A DNA stretch of 15,671 bases from Betaproteobacteria bacterium (lineage in GTDB: Bacteria; Pseudomonadota; Gammaproteobacteria; Burkholderiales; Thiobacillaceae). The translations under genes and the position numbers were made by a program. The DNA is taken from the NCBI GenBank assembly GCA_020049245.1, contig JAIFLB010000017.1:1-15671 (forward strand), read 5' to 3'. A model generated the notes under the pieces. It had not been told where the DNA came from. It worked only from the letters and a program-made list of their open reading frames with translations, and ran no database searches. Each line of letters starts with the position of its first letter. Position 1 is the stretch's first letter. Shown in pieces: positions 1 through 6,470 of the stretch.

Positions 1-1340
1 CACATCAGCCATCGCGTGCATGTCACCGAATCGGTCGCCGAGGGTTTCGCAGCGGTTGTCGGCATGTCCGATCAACTGGATCGCCAACGTACCTCAACCT
101 ATCTGCGCCGGGTATTGCACCGTTATCCGCATATCCTGATGGGCGAAGCGGCGGTGAGGGTCGCGGCCGCCGATCTGCCGCTTGTGATCAACGAAATGCA
201 GGCGGCTGGATACCCGGAATTCAAGGTTCGCGGTTTCGGCTTTGACAGCGATCGCGAGTGGACTACGGTTAGCCCGGCTCAATTTCACACACCCATCATT
301 TATCTGGAACCAATGCCAGCCGAGTCGCGCAAGATTCTCGGCCTTGATATCGAGTCGAACACGCTGTTAAGAAACTCGCTGGCGCAATCCGAACGTGTGG
401 GAAAACCGCTGGCGACGCATCCCTTCAATCTGGTCGAAGGACCGCGCGCCTACCTCGTGCATCGTTCTGGTCGTGCTGGCTGATCAGCTTCTGCCGCAAG
501 CTGACATGCGCGAAGGGCGCTCGATGTTGCTCTACCACGCGGATTTTGACCGCGCCGATCCGGCTGGGCACTTGCAGCATCAAAAACCAGCCCGGCAGGA
601 TTCGCTGCAGGCGTGGCTGTTTCCGCGTTTCGAGTATGAAATGAAGCTGAACAGCGAAACCCAGCCGATGGTTCTGCACAGCGAATGGCAGCTGGGCTTT
701 GCGGATTTCGACCAAAACTTGCTGCTCATTTTCGGTCTCGCGGCGCTATTCACGCTTTTCGTTTGCCTGGCATTCGCCCGGATATATGCAATCAATGAAC
801 AACAACGCTTTCTGGCGGAGAAACGCTTGTATCAACTCGCCCGTTTCGATGCGCTGACCGGCCTGAGCAACCGTCAGTCTTCTGTTCATGGATTTGAACG
901 GCTTCAAAGCGATCAATGATCGTCTCGGACATGCCGCAGGCGATCATTTGCTCAAGTTGGTGGCTGGACGCCTGGGCGCCTCATTGCGCGAGGTCGATCG
1001 CCTGGCTCGCTTCGGTGGCGACGAATTTGTCATCCTGATTGAACATGTCACCGAACAACACGAAGTCAAAGTTGTCGAGGAGAAACTCATCGAAGCGATG
1101 GCCAAGCCATTTCAGCTTGATGCGCAACGGGTTGAGGTCGGCTTGAGCATCGGCATCGCGATGTTCCCGGGCGACGGCACAACCAATGAGCAGCTGCTGG
1201 AGGTTGCGGACAGACTCATGTACAGCAAGAAACGAGCCCGGCAGGCCGAAAAGCCAGGCTCGGAAAGCAAGCCCGTCTCGAATCACATCGAACCGATCAG
1301 CAGTTCTCAACCCACCAACGGTCCGGCCGTATTTGTCTGA
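1..1340 (+). pseudogene. Decayed CHASE-GGDEF diguanylate cyclase, 5'-truncated
   Basis: This is the remnant of a membrane diguanylate cyclase (2 GTP to c-di-GMP) with an extracytoplasmic CHASE sensor. Three reading frames carry consecutive parts of one protein. Frame 1 (about 1-483, open to the window edge) holds the CHASE domain, with the HVTESVAEGFAAVVGM start and IIYLEPMP. Frame 2 (about 455-880) holds the end of CHASE, a transmembrane segment (LLLIFGLAALFTLFVCLAFA) and the GGDEF entry motif LARFDALTGLSNR. Frame 3 (about 876-1340) resumes at SLLFMDLNGFKAINDRLGH and carries the active-site motif RFGGDEF plus the C-terminal part. At both junctions roughly 20 residues usual for these domains are missing, so small deletions, not single-base errors, seem to have shifted the frame. 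At the GGDEF junction the helix between LTGLSNR and LLFMDLN is gone. The catalytic loop survives, but no intact product can be made. Domain calls are firm; deletion sizes are estimates from family knowledge. Confidence 0.85.
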
Positions 1341-1457
1341 GATATTTATCCAAGTTATCGGCCGGGTTGTCGTTTGTTGTCGTTTGATTTGCCTTCCCAA
1401 CAACGGTTGCGCAACAAACGGATGTTCCTGCGACGCGGACAATAGCCAGATTCAGTT
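1341..1457. other. Intergenic spacer between pseudogene and toxin gene
   Basis: This is the 117-base gap where the cyclase remnant and the toxin gene converge. It contains a 9-bp inverted repeat (cgtttgttg at 1371-1379, caacaaacg at 1412-1420) with a 32-base loop, a tandem tcgtttg element (around 1370-1387) and a 10-bp palindrome gttgcgcaac at 1406-1415. No T-tract follows the repeat, so a Rho-independent terminator is not convincing. No gene is visible. Confidence 0.4.
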
Positions 1458-1880
1458 TCAACCATCGTTCCAGGGATCGACGAGCGCCAAGCCGGGGATG
1501 GCCTTGAAGTCATCGGTATTGCGCGTCGCCAGCGGCATGTTATTCGCCAGGGCAACGGCAGCGATTTGGGCATCTTGGGTGGTAATAGGACGGCCGATAC
1601 GGCGACGCTCAGCGACGAGGCGGGCGAAGTGCTCGGCTGCCACCGAGTCGAACGGCAAGCAGCGCGCCGCTAAATCTTCTTCGAACATCTGTCGGGCAGC
1701 GACGGCGAGTGCGTCGCGCCGTTTTCCATCCGGCAGCAGCGCAATGCCGAGACTGATTTCGGCCTGAGTGATTGCGCTCACATGCGCCCCGCTCGACTGA
1801 GCATTGACCCAGGCAACCACGGCAGGATTGGGCTGAGGGCGCATCAATTCAGACAGTACGTTGGTGTCGAGCAAAATCAT
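1458..1880 (-). CDS. vapC: PIN-domain toxin, VapC/FitB family
   Basis: This is the toxin half of a type II toxin-antitoxin pair. Family members are Mg-dependent ribonucleases that block translation by cutting tRNA or other RNA. The 140-residue protein is of normal length and opens with the PIN signature MILLDTNVLSE. The acidic metal-binding set is present: D5, E41 (in QAEISLG), D103 (in TTQDAQIAA) and D123/D124 (in TRNTDDF). The start codon overlaps the antitoxin stop by four bases (ATGA, 1877-1880), the usual translational coupling that keeps antitoxin in excess. The closest named relatives by look are FitB-type proteins (DTNVLSELMRP...P). It appears intact. The RNA target cannot be deduced from sequence. 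Confidence 0.9.
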   Translation of the reverse strand: MILLDTNVLSELMRPQPNPAVVAWVNAQSSGAHVSAITQAEISLGIALLPDGKRRDALAVAARQMFEEDLAARCLPFDSVAAEHFARLVAERRRIGRPITTQDAQIAAVALANNMPLATRNTDDFKAIPGLALVDPWNDG

Positions 1881-2131
1881 TGCCCGTCAACCTCGGCGAA
1901 GTCAGGCAGGAGTCGGTCAGGCATCCGTGACGTTTCCATTTCCAAACCACCGAGCGCGCCGAAGCGACGTTGTAGACGCGTGCCCAGGCCTTCGTTGGGC
2001 ACGGACGGGTTAACCGCTTTGCGCAAAAGTTGTCGCGCTTCTTCTTCCATCGAAATGCCGTGGCGCGCAGCTTGTAAGCGAAGATTGGTCTTTGTGGTTT
2101 CGTCCAGATTTCGGATCATCAGCGTTGCCAT
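1877..2131 (-). CDS. vapB: Ribbon-helix-helix antitoxin, FitA/VapB type
   Basis: This 84-residue antitoxin and autorepressor pairs with the PIN toxin downstream. The N-terminal ribbon-helix-helix is readable: a short strand (ATLMIRNLDE), then two helices (TTKTNLRLQAARHGISMEEEARQLL by position 13-37). It dimerises to bind DNA. The C-terminal 45 residues are acidic and Pro/Arg-containing (ending DFAEVDGQ), as expected for the flexible toxin-wrapping tail of FitA-like proteins. A good ribosome site, GAGGGG, lies 7 bases before the ATG, which supports this start. Transcription probably starts from the promoter at 2162-2190 and is repressed through the palindrome just downstream of the -10. The gene looks intact. 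Confidence 0.85.
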   Translation of the reverse strand: MATLMIRNLDETTKTNLRLQAARHGISMEEEARQLLRKAVNPSVPNEGLGTRLQRRFGALGGLEMETSRMPDRLLPDFAEVDGQ

Positions 2132-2148
2132 GGGCCAGCCCCTCTTGA

Positions 2149-2172
2149 ATGCAATGCTAGCAGTGTATGCAA
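2149..2172. promoter_or_regulatory. Candidate antitoxin operator (palindrome flanked by direct repeats)
   Basis: The perfect 8-bp palindrome TGCTAGCA (2155-2162) sits directly downstream of the predicted -10 and is flanked by two copies of ATGCAA (2149-2154 and 2167-2172). FitA-type repressors bind short inverted repeats in their own promoter, so this is the natural operator candidate. The assignment is inferred from position and symmetry. Confidence 0.4.
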
Positions 2173-2190
2173 ACGCCAGGCTTGGCTCAA
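2162..2190 (-). promoter_or_regulatory. Predicted sigma70 promoter of the toxin-antitoxin pair
   Basis: Read on the minus strand, TTGAGC (2190-2185) and TACACT (2167-2162) are separated by exactly 17 bases; each matches the consensus at 4 of 6 positions. The -10 lies about 30 bases upstream of the antitoxin ATG, and the ribosome site sits between them. This is a consensus match only. Confidence 0.45.
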
Positions 2191-2296
2191 CAACGCTTGA
2201 TCGATGCGCGAGCGTTCATGATATTTCCGTGTTAACGGATATACATCACCGCATTGTCAGATTTTGAGACCTGACGAAGCCGCGCATCCCTTGTAA

Positions 2297-2326
2297 TATC
2301 CGCTACCCGACAAATTCAGTCGGGTA
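2297..2326 (+). promoter_or_regulatory. Leader hairpin upstream of the CDGSH gene
   Basis: The 8-bp arms tacccgac (2304-2311) and gtcgggta (2319-2326) are perfectly complementary around a 7-base loop. The hairpin ends about 20 bases before the CDGSH start codon and just before its ribosome site (gagagg, 2332-2337). No T-tract follows, so it may be an operator or an mRNA leader structure rather than a terminator. Its left arm overlaps the long-range inverted repeat at 2297-2308. A possible -10 (TAATAT, 2294-2299) lies just before it, with a poor -35 (TGACGA, 2272-2277). Confidence 0.4.
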
Positions 2327-2345
2327 TTAACGAGAGGATGCAAAC

Positions 2346-2585
2346 ATGAGTGAACCTGTTGTCGCCGGCAAGGATCCCATCGAGGCCAACCTGGAAGCCG
2401 GAGAATATTGGTGGTGCAGTTGCGGTAGATCGAAAAAACAGCCCTATTGTGATGGCTCCCATGCCGGCACCGATTTCAAACCGATGCCGTTCAAGGTAGA
2501 AACTTTGACCCAGGTCTGGCTGTGCACTTGCAAGCACACGGCCAACCCGCCCTACTGCGATGGGGCCCACGAGTTGCTGGACTGA
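2346..2585 (+). CDS. Double-CDGSH iron-sulfur protein
   Basis: This small soluble 79-residue protein carries two CDGSH-type [2Fe-2S] sites, each held by three Cys and one His: C24, C26, C35, H39 (motif CDGSH) and C60, C62, C71, H75 (variant CDGAH). Family members of this tandem type (mitoNEET/Miner2-like bacterial forms) bind redox-active, acid-labile clusters and are linked to iron, redox or Fe-S handling; the precise job here is unknown. The ATG is preceded by gagagg at 8 bases' distance. The gene is complete, lies 73 bases upstream of rsxA in the same direction and has its own leader hairpin. It could be co-transcribed with rnf or separately controlled, since a promoter-like site lies between them. 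Confidence 0.92.
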   Translation: MSEPVVAGKDPIEANLEAGEYWWCSCGRSKKQPYCDGSHAGTDFKPMPFKVETLTQVWLCTCKHTANPPYCDGAHELLD

Positions 2586-2593
2586 CTCCGGCG

Positions 2594-2623
2594 TTGTCCG
2601 CGCCCCATGGGGTAGCGGATAAT
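2594..2623 (+). promoter_or_regulatory. Predicted promoter of the rnf operon
   Basis: TTGTCC (2594-2599) and GATAAT (2618-2623) are spaced by 18 bases, in the gap between the CDGSH gene and rsxA. The -10 overlaps the right arm of the 12-bp inverted repeat, so a protein bound there would be expected to affect initiation. This is a consensus match, not proof. Confidence 0.4.
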
Positions 2624-2658
2624 CGCAGCGAAATTTCTCGCCCCTGATCAAACCCCCA

Positions 2659-3234
2659 TTGGAAAATTACCTACTCATCCTGATCGGCACGGTGTTCGTG
2701 AACAACATCGTGATGTCAAAGATTCTCGGCCTGTGTCCGTTCATGGGCGTGTCACGCAAGCTGGAAACCGCCATCGGCATGGGCGCGGCAACCACCTTCG
2801 TGCTGACTTTGGCTTCCGGTGCGAGTTACCTTGTCGATACCTATCTGCTTGGCCAGGATCTGGCCTACCTGCGCACCCTGTCATTCATCGTGGTGATTGC
2901 CGGCATCGTCGGGTTTACCGAGATGTTCATCAAGAAATCCTCGCCGGTGCTGTTTCGCGTACTCGGTATTTATCTGCCGTTGATCACCACCAATTGCGCC
3001 GTATTGGGCATTCCGTTGCTGAATGTGCAGGAACAGCACAATTTCCTCGAATCGCTGTTCTATGGCCTCGGCGGCGCGCTCGGCTTCAGCCTGGTGCTGG
3101 TGCTGTTTGCAGCCATGCGTGAACGACTGGAAGCCGCCGATGTGCCGAAGCCGTTTCGCGGCGTCAGTATCGCGATGATCACCGCCGGCTTGATGAGTCT
3201 GGCATTCATGGGCTTCGCTGGATTGATTCGATAG
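2659..3234 (+). CDS. rsxA: Rnf/Rsx complex membrane subunit A
   Basis: RsxA/RnfA is an integral membrane subunit of the ion-translocating ferredoxin:NAD+ oxidoreductase. The 191 residues (the family is about 193) form six hydrophobic segments and start with the family-typical ENYLLILIGTVFVNNIVMSK. C26 (LGLCPFMG) and C113 (LITTNC) match the conserved cysteines that, with those of RsxE, hold an intramembrane [2Fe-2S] cluster in solved Rnf structures. The start is TTG at 2659: it gives the exact family N-terminus, and no in-frame ATG exists before the upstream stop at 2620. I see no clear ribosome site before it, so initiation may be weak or coupled. The stop overlaps the rsxB start by one base (TAGTG). 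It heads the six-gene operon. Confidence 0.95.
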   Translation: MENYLLILIGTVFVNNIVMSKILGLCPFMGVSRKLETAIGMGAATTFVLTLASGASYLVDTYLLGQDLAYLRTLSFIVVIAGIVGFTEMFIKKSSPVLFRVLGIYLPLITTNCAVLGIPLLNVQEQHNFLESLFYGLGGALGFSLVLVLFAAMRERLEAADVPKPFRGVSIAMITAGLMSLAFMGFAGLIR

Positions 3235-3782
3235 TGATCAGCGCGATTCTGGTGATGGCGGCAATTGGCCTGGTGCTTGGCGGCATCCTCGGCTGGGCTT
3301 CGATTAAATTCCGCGTCCAGGATGATCCGCTGGTCGAAAAAATCGATGCGATCCTGCCGCAGACGCAGTGCGGCCAATGCGGTTTTCCCGGTTGCAAACC
3401 CTATGCCGAAGCCATCGCCAAAGGCGAGGCGGATATCAATCAGTGCCCGCCGGGCGGCGCCGATGGCGTCAACCGCCTGGCTGAATTGCTGGGTGTCGAA
3501 CCGAAGCCGCTCGGCGAAGGCCTGGAAGCGAAACCCAAGTCAGTCGCCATCATCGACGAGAACACCTGTATCGGCTGCACGCTGTGCATTCAGGCCTGCC
3601 CGGTTGATGCCATCATCGGCGCGGCGAAGCAGATGCATGTCATCGTCGCCTCGCAATGCACCGGCTGCGAACTCTGCCTGCCGCCTTGCCCGGTCGATTG
3701 CATCAGCATGCAGGTGATCAAGGAAGACGTGGTGAACTGGAAATGGCGTTATCCGATCCACATGATGAAACGCGCGGCGTAA
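3234..3782 (+). CDS. rsxB: Rnf/Rsx complex iron-sulfur subunit B
   Basis: RsxB/RnfB is the ferredoxin-like subunit through which electrons enter or leave the Rnf complex. The 182-residue protein has an N-terminal membrane anchor (ILVMAAIGLVLGGILGWA), then the four-Cys 4Fe-4S domain C46, C49, C54, C71 (CGQCGFPGC), then two ferredoxin-type clusters, C112/C115/C118/C122 (CIGCTLCIQACP) and C142/C145/C148/C152 (CTGCELCLPPCP). All twelve expected Cys ligands are present. The GTG start overlaps the rsxA stop by one base. Length is at the short, proteobacterial end of the family, without the extra ferredoxin repeats seen in clostridial RnfB. Confidence 0.95.
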   Translation: MISAILVMAAIGLVLGGILGWASIKFRVQDDPLVEKIDAILPQTQCGQCGFPGCKPYAEAIAKGEADINQCPPGGADGVNRLAELLGVEPKPLGEGLEAKPKSVAIIDENTCIGCTLCIQACPVDAIIGAAKQMHVIVASQCTGCELCLPPCPVDCISMQVIKEDVVNWKWRYPIHMMKRAA

Positions 3783-3792
3783 GTCTGTAGCC

Positions 3793-5436
3793 ATGAATCA
3801 AAAGTTGTACACCTTCAACGGCGGCGTGCATCCGGACGTCCACAAGGCCGAATCCAACGCCACGCCGATTCGCACCATGCCTTTGTCAGCGCGTTACGTC
3901 GTACCGATGCGGCAGCATATTGGCGAACCGGCGCGGCCGGTGGTGGCGGTTGGCGACCGGGTATTGCGAGGTCAGATGATCGGCGCGGCAGAAGGCTATG
4001 TCTCGACCGCAGTGCATGCGCCCACCTCGGGCCGCGTCGTCGCCATCGAGGCCTGCGCGGTGCCGCATCCTTCCGGCCTGTTTGATTTGGCGGTGGTGAT
4101 CGAAGCCGATGGCGAAGATCAGGCCATCGCATATCAGCCGCTCGACTGGCGTTCGCTCGACCCTTCCGCGCTGCGCAACCGAATGCGCGACATGGGCCTG
4201 GCCGGGCTTGGCGGCGCCGTGTTTCCGAGCTACATCAAGCTGAATCCGGGCGCGCAGAAAATCCACACGCTGATTCTCAATGGCGCCGAATGCGAGCCGT
4301 GGATTACCTGCGATGACCGATTGATGCGCGAACGCGCACCGGAAATGCTGCGCGGCATCGAAATCATGCGGCATGCACTGGGCTGCCAGACGGTGCTGAT
4401 CGGCATCGAAGACAACAAGCCGGAGGCGCTGGCGGCGATGCGAGCGGCTGCACCGGCAGAGATTGAAGTTGTCGCAGTGCCAACGATGTATCCCGGCGGC
4501 GGCGGCAAGCAACTGACCTACACGCTGACCGGCGTCGAAACCCCGACCGGCGGCCGCTCCACCGATGTCGGCATCCAGGTGTTCAACGTCGGCACCGCCT
4601 ACAGCCTTTACCGCGCGGTGGAAATCGGCGAGCCGTTGATTTCCCGGGTGGTCACGCTGACCGGCCATGTCGCCCAGCCGGGCAATTTTGAAGTGCGCAT
4701 CGGTACACCGCTGGCCGATCTGATTTCGGCCGGCGGCGGCATGCTGCCCGGTGCGAGCGGTGAAATCATCGGCGGCCCGATGATGGGCTTCGATCTGATG
4801 GATCTGGCCGCGCCAGTGACCAAGGCGGTGAACTGCCTGATCGTCAAGAATCCGAAGTTTTTCCCGATCAAGCCGATCGAACTGCCCTGCATCCGTTGCG
4901 GCGCCTGCGCCCGCGCCTGCCCAGCCGACCTGCAACCGTTCGAGATGTACTGGTACAGCCGCGCGAAAGATTTCGGCCGCGCCCAGGGCTACAACCTGTT
5001 CGACTGCATCGAATGCGGCTGCTGTTCCTACGTCTGCCCGAGCCACATTCCGCTGGTCGATTACTTCCGCTTCGCGAAGAGCGAAATCTGGGAGCGCGAA
5101 CGCGAGAAACGCGCTGCCGACCTGGCCCGCAGCCGGCATGAATTCAAGGCCTTCCGACTGGAACGTGAAAAGCAGGAGAAGGCCGAGAAGTTCGCCAAAG
5201 CGGCGGAAAAGAGCAAGGCCGCCGCAAGCAGTAACGCCGACCCGACTGCACCGGCTGATCCGGACGCCGAAAAGAAGAAGGCCATCCTGCAAGCGGCGCT
5301 GGAGCGCGCTCAAAAGGCGAAGGAAAGCGTCGCACCGAAGAACACCGAAAACCTGCCGCCCCGAGTACAGAAGGAAATCGACGAAATCGAGGCGCGCCGC
5401 GCCACGGTCGAAGCCACGACGGAAACTAAAGAATGA
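3793..5436 (+). CDS. rsxC: Rnf/Rsx complex NADH-binding subunit C
   Basis: RsxC/RnfC is the peripheral subunit that carries FMN/NAD(H) chemistry and two 4Fe-4S clusters. The 547 residues include the RnfC N-terminal region, the nucleotide/FMN-binding stretch GLGGAVFPSYIKL (138-150), NGAECEPWITCDDRLM (163-178), an SLBB-like region (about 285-340) and two cluster motifs, C366/C369/C372/C376 and C405/C408/C411/C415. From about residue 430 the protein becomes a long Lys/Ala/Glu-rich tail with coiled-coil character and an Ala/Pro-rich interruption; the tail is family-typical in kind but variable in length. It starts 10 bases after rsxB with no strong ribosome site, and its stop overlaps the rsxD start (ATGA, 5433-5436). 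Confidence 0.95.
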   Translation: MNQKLYTFNGGVHPDVHKAESNATPIRTMPLSARYVVPMRQHIGEPARPVVAVGDRVLRGQMIGAAEGYVSTAVHAPTSGRVVAIEACAVPHPSGLFDLAVVIEADGEDQAIAYQPLDWRSLDPSALRNRMRDMGLAGLGGAVFPSYIKLNPGAQKIHTLILNGAECEPWITCDDRLMRERAPEMLRGIEIMRHALGCQTVLIGIEDNKPEALAAMRAAAPAEIEVVAVPTMYPGGGGKQLTYTLTGVETPTGGRSTDVGIQVFNVGTAYSLYRAVEIGEPLISRVVTLTGHVAQPGNFEVRIGTPLADLISAGGGMLPGASGEIIGGPMMGFDLMDLAAPVTKAVNCLIVKNPKFFPIKPIELPCIRCGACARACPADLQPFEMYWYSRAKDFGRAQGYNLFDCIECGCCSYVCPSHIPLVDYFRFAKSEIWEREREKRAADLARSRHEFKAFRLEREKQEKAEKFAKAAEKSKAAASSNADPTAPADPDAEKKKAILQAALERAQKAKESVAPKNTENLPPRVQKEIDEIEARRATVEATTETKE

Positions 5437-6470
5437 TCGGTTCGCCCTACATCCTCGGTCGCAATTCCACCTCGGCGATCATGCTCAAGGTGATGCTGGC
5501 GCTGATTCCCGGCATCGTCGCGCATGCCTGGCTGTTCGGCCCCGGCATCTGGGTCAGCCTGTTTCTTTGCAGCGCCTTCGCAATCGTTTTCGAAGCCTTG
5601 CTGCTGTTGATGCGCGGCCTGCCGCTAAAACCCTTTCTGAGTGACAACTCCGCGCTGCTGACCGCCTGGTTGTTGGCGCTGTCGCTGCCGACGCTGGCGC
5701 CCTGGTGGCTGTATGCCATCGGCATGCTGTTCGCGATTGTGGTGGCCAAGCAACTTTATGGCGGCCTCGGCCAGAACCTGTTCAACCCGGCGATGATTGG
5801 TTACGCGGCGTTGATCGTCAGTTTCCCGGTCAACATGACGCAATGGGCGGCGCCCGTCGGCCTCGCCGACCACGCGCTGACCTTGCTGGACGCTTTCGAT
5901 GTGGTATTCGCCGGGCAGGGCTCGATCAGCGCCGACGCGTATACCTCGGCGACCGTGCTGGATACCTGGAAAACCCAGGCCCGCCTGGGTACACCGAGTG
6001 AATCCATCCTCAGCCAGCCGATCTTCGGCTGGGCCGGAGGTCAGGGGCACGAAATCGTCGCACTGATGTACCTCGCCGGCGGTCTGCTGCTGCTCAGCCT
6101 CAAGCTGATCACCTGGCACATCCCGCTGGCCTTCCTGGCCGGCCTGGCCGCGACCGCCGGCGTGCTGCACCTGATCGACCCGACGCAACACGCCAGCCCG
6201 CTGCTGCACCTGTTCTCCGGTGGCGCCATGCTGGGTGCGTTCTTCATCGCCACCGACCCGGTCACCGCCGCCTCAACGCCGCGCGGCAAGTTGATCTACG
6301 CCGGCATGGCCGGCTTGTTGACGGCGATCATCCGCGCCTTTGGCGGCTATCCGGATGGCGTCGCCTTCGCGGTACTGCTGATGAATGTGTGTGTGCCGTT
6401 CATCGATACCTACACGCAGCCGCGCGTGTTTGGGCATCACCCCGGCCACAGCAAAGGCCGCAAGTCATGA
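5433..6470 (+). CDS. rsxD: Rnf/Rsx complex membrane flavoprotein subunit D
   Basis: RsxD/RnfD is a polytopic membrane subunit carrying covalent FMN, homologous to NqrB. The 345-residue protein shows about nine or ten hydrophobic helices and the typical N-terminus SPYILGRNSTSAIMLKVMLALIPG by position 4-27. The flavinylation motif D-x-x-[ST]-[GS]-A-T is present as D168-A-Y-T-S-A-T174, making T174 the predicted phosphoester attachment site. The conserved QNLFNPAMIGYA (114-125) is present. The start overlaps rsxC by four bases, and the stop overlaps rsxG by four bases (ATGA at 6467-6470), so translation of C, D and G is probably coupled. An ApbE flavin transferase is needed for FMN attachment; none is in the window. 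Confidence 0.95.
   Translation: MIGSPYILGRNSTSAIMLKVMLALIPGIVAHAWLFGPGIWVSLFLCSAFAIVFEALLLLMRGLPLKPFLSDNSALLTAWLLALSLPTLAPWWLYAIGMLFAIVVAKQLYGGLGQNLFNPAMIGYAALIVSFPVNMTQWAAPVGLADHALTLLDAFDVVFAGQGSISADAYTSATVLDTWKTQARLGTPSESILSQPIFGWAGGQGHEIVALMYLAGGLLLLSLKLITWHIPLAFLAGLAATAGVLHLIDPTQHASPLLHLFSGGAMLGAFFIATDPVTAASTPRGKLIYAGMAGLLTAIIRAFGGYPDGVAFAVLLMNVCVPFIDTYTQPRVFGHHPGHSKGRKS

Larger units (their letters stand above)
2297..2621. repeat. 12-bp perfect inverted repeat bracketing the CDGSH gene
   Basis: tatccgctaccc at 2297-2308 is the exact reverse complement of gggtagcggata at 2610-2621. The left arm lies in the leader of the CDGSH gene. The right arm lies 25 bases after its stop codon and overlaps the predicted -10 of the rnf promoter. 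It could be a pair of binding sites for one regulator, the ends of a small inserted cassette, or a long-range RNA pairing. No target-site duplication is evident. Confidence 0.5.

Noticed and set aside
1371..1420. 9-bp inverted repeat as a Rho-independent terminator
   Set aside because: The loop is 32 bases, the stem is not GC-rich and no T-tract follows.
1186..1767. 193-codon plus-strand frame spanning the cyclase end and the toxin gene
   Set aside because: It overlaps the GGDEF frame and is antisense to the PIN toxin; the Ser/Arg-rich product has no family features.
2225..2240. Small hairpin tccgt-gtta-acgga between the toxin-antitoxin pair and the CDGSH gene
   Set aside because: The stem is only 5 bp with no T-tract; it is likely a chance palindrome around gttaac.
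3886..5313. 475-codon open frame antisense to rsxC
   Set aside because: It lies wholly opposite a well-supported gene, its product is low-complexity (Ala/Arg/His/Gln-rich) with no recognisable domain, and long antisense frames are expected from GC-rich codon use.
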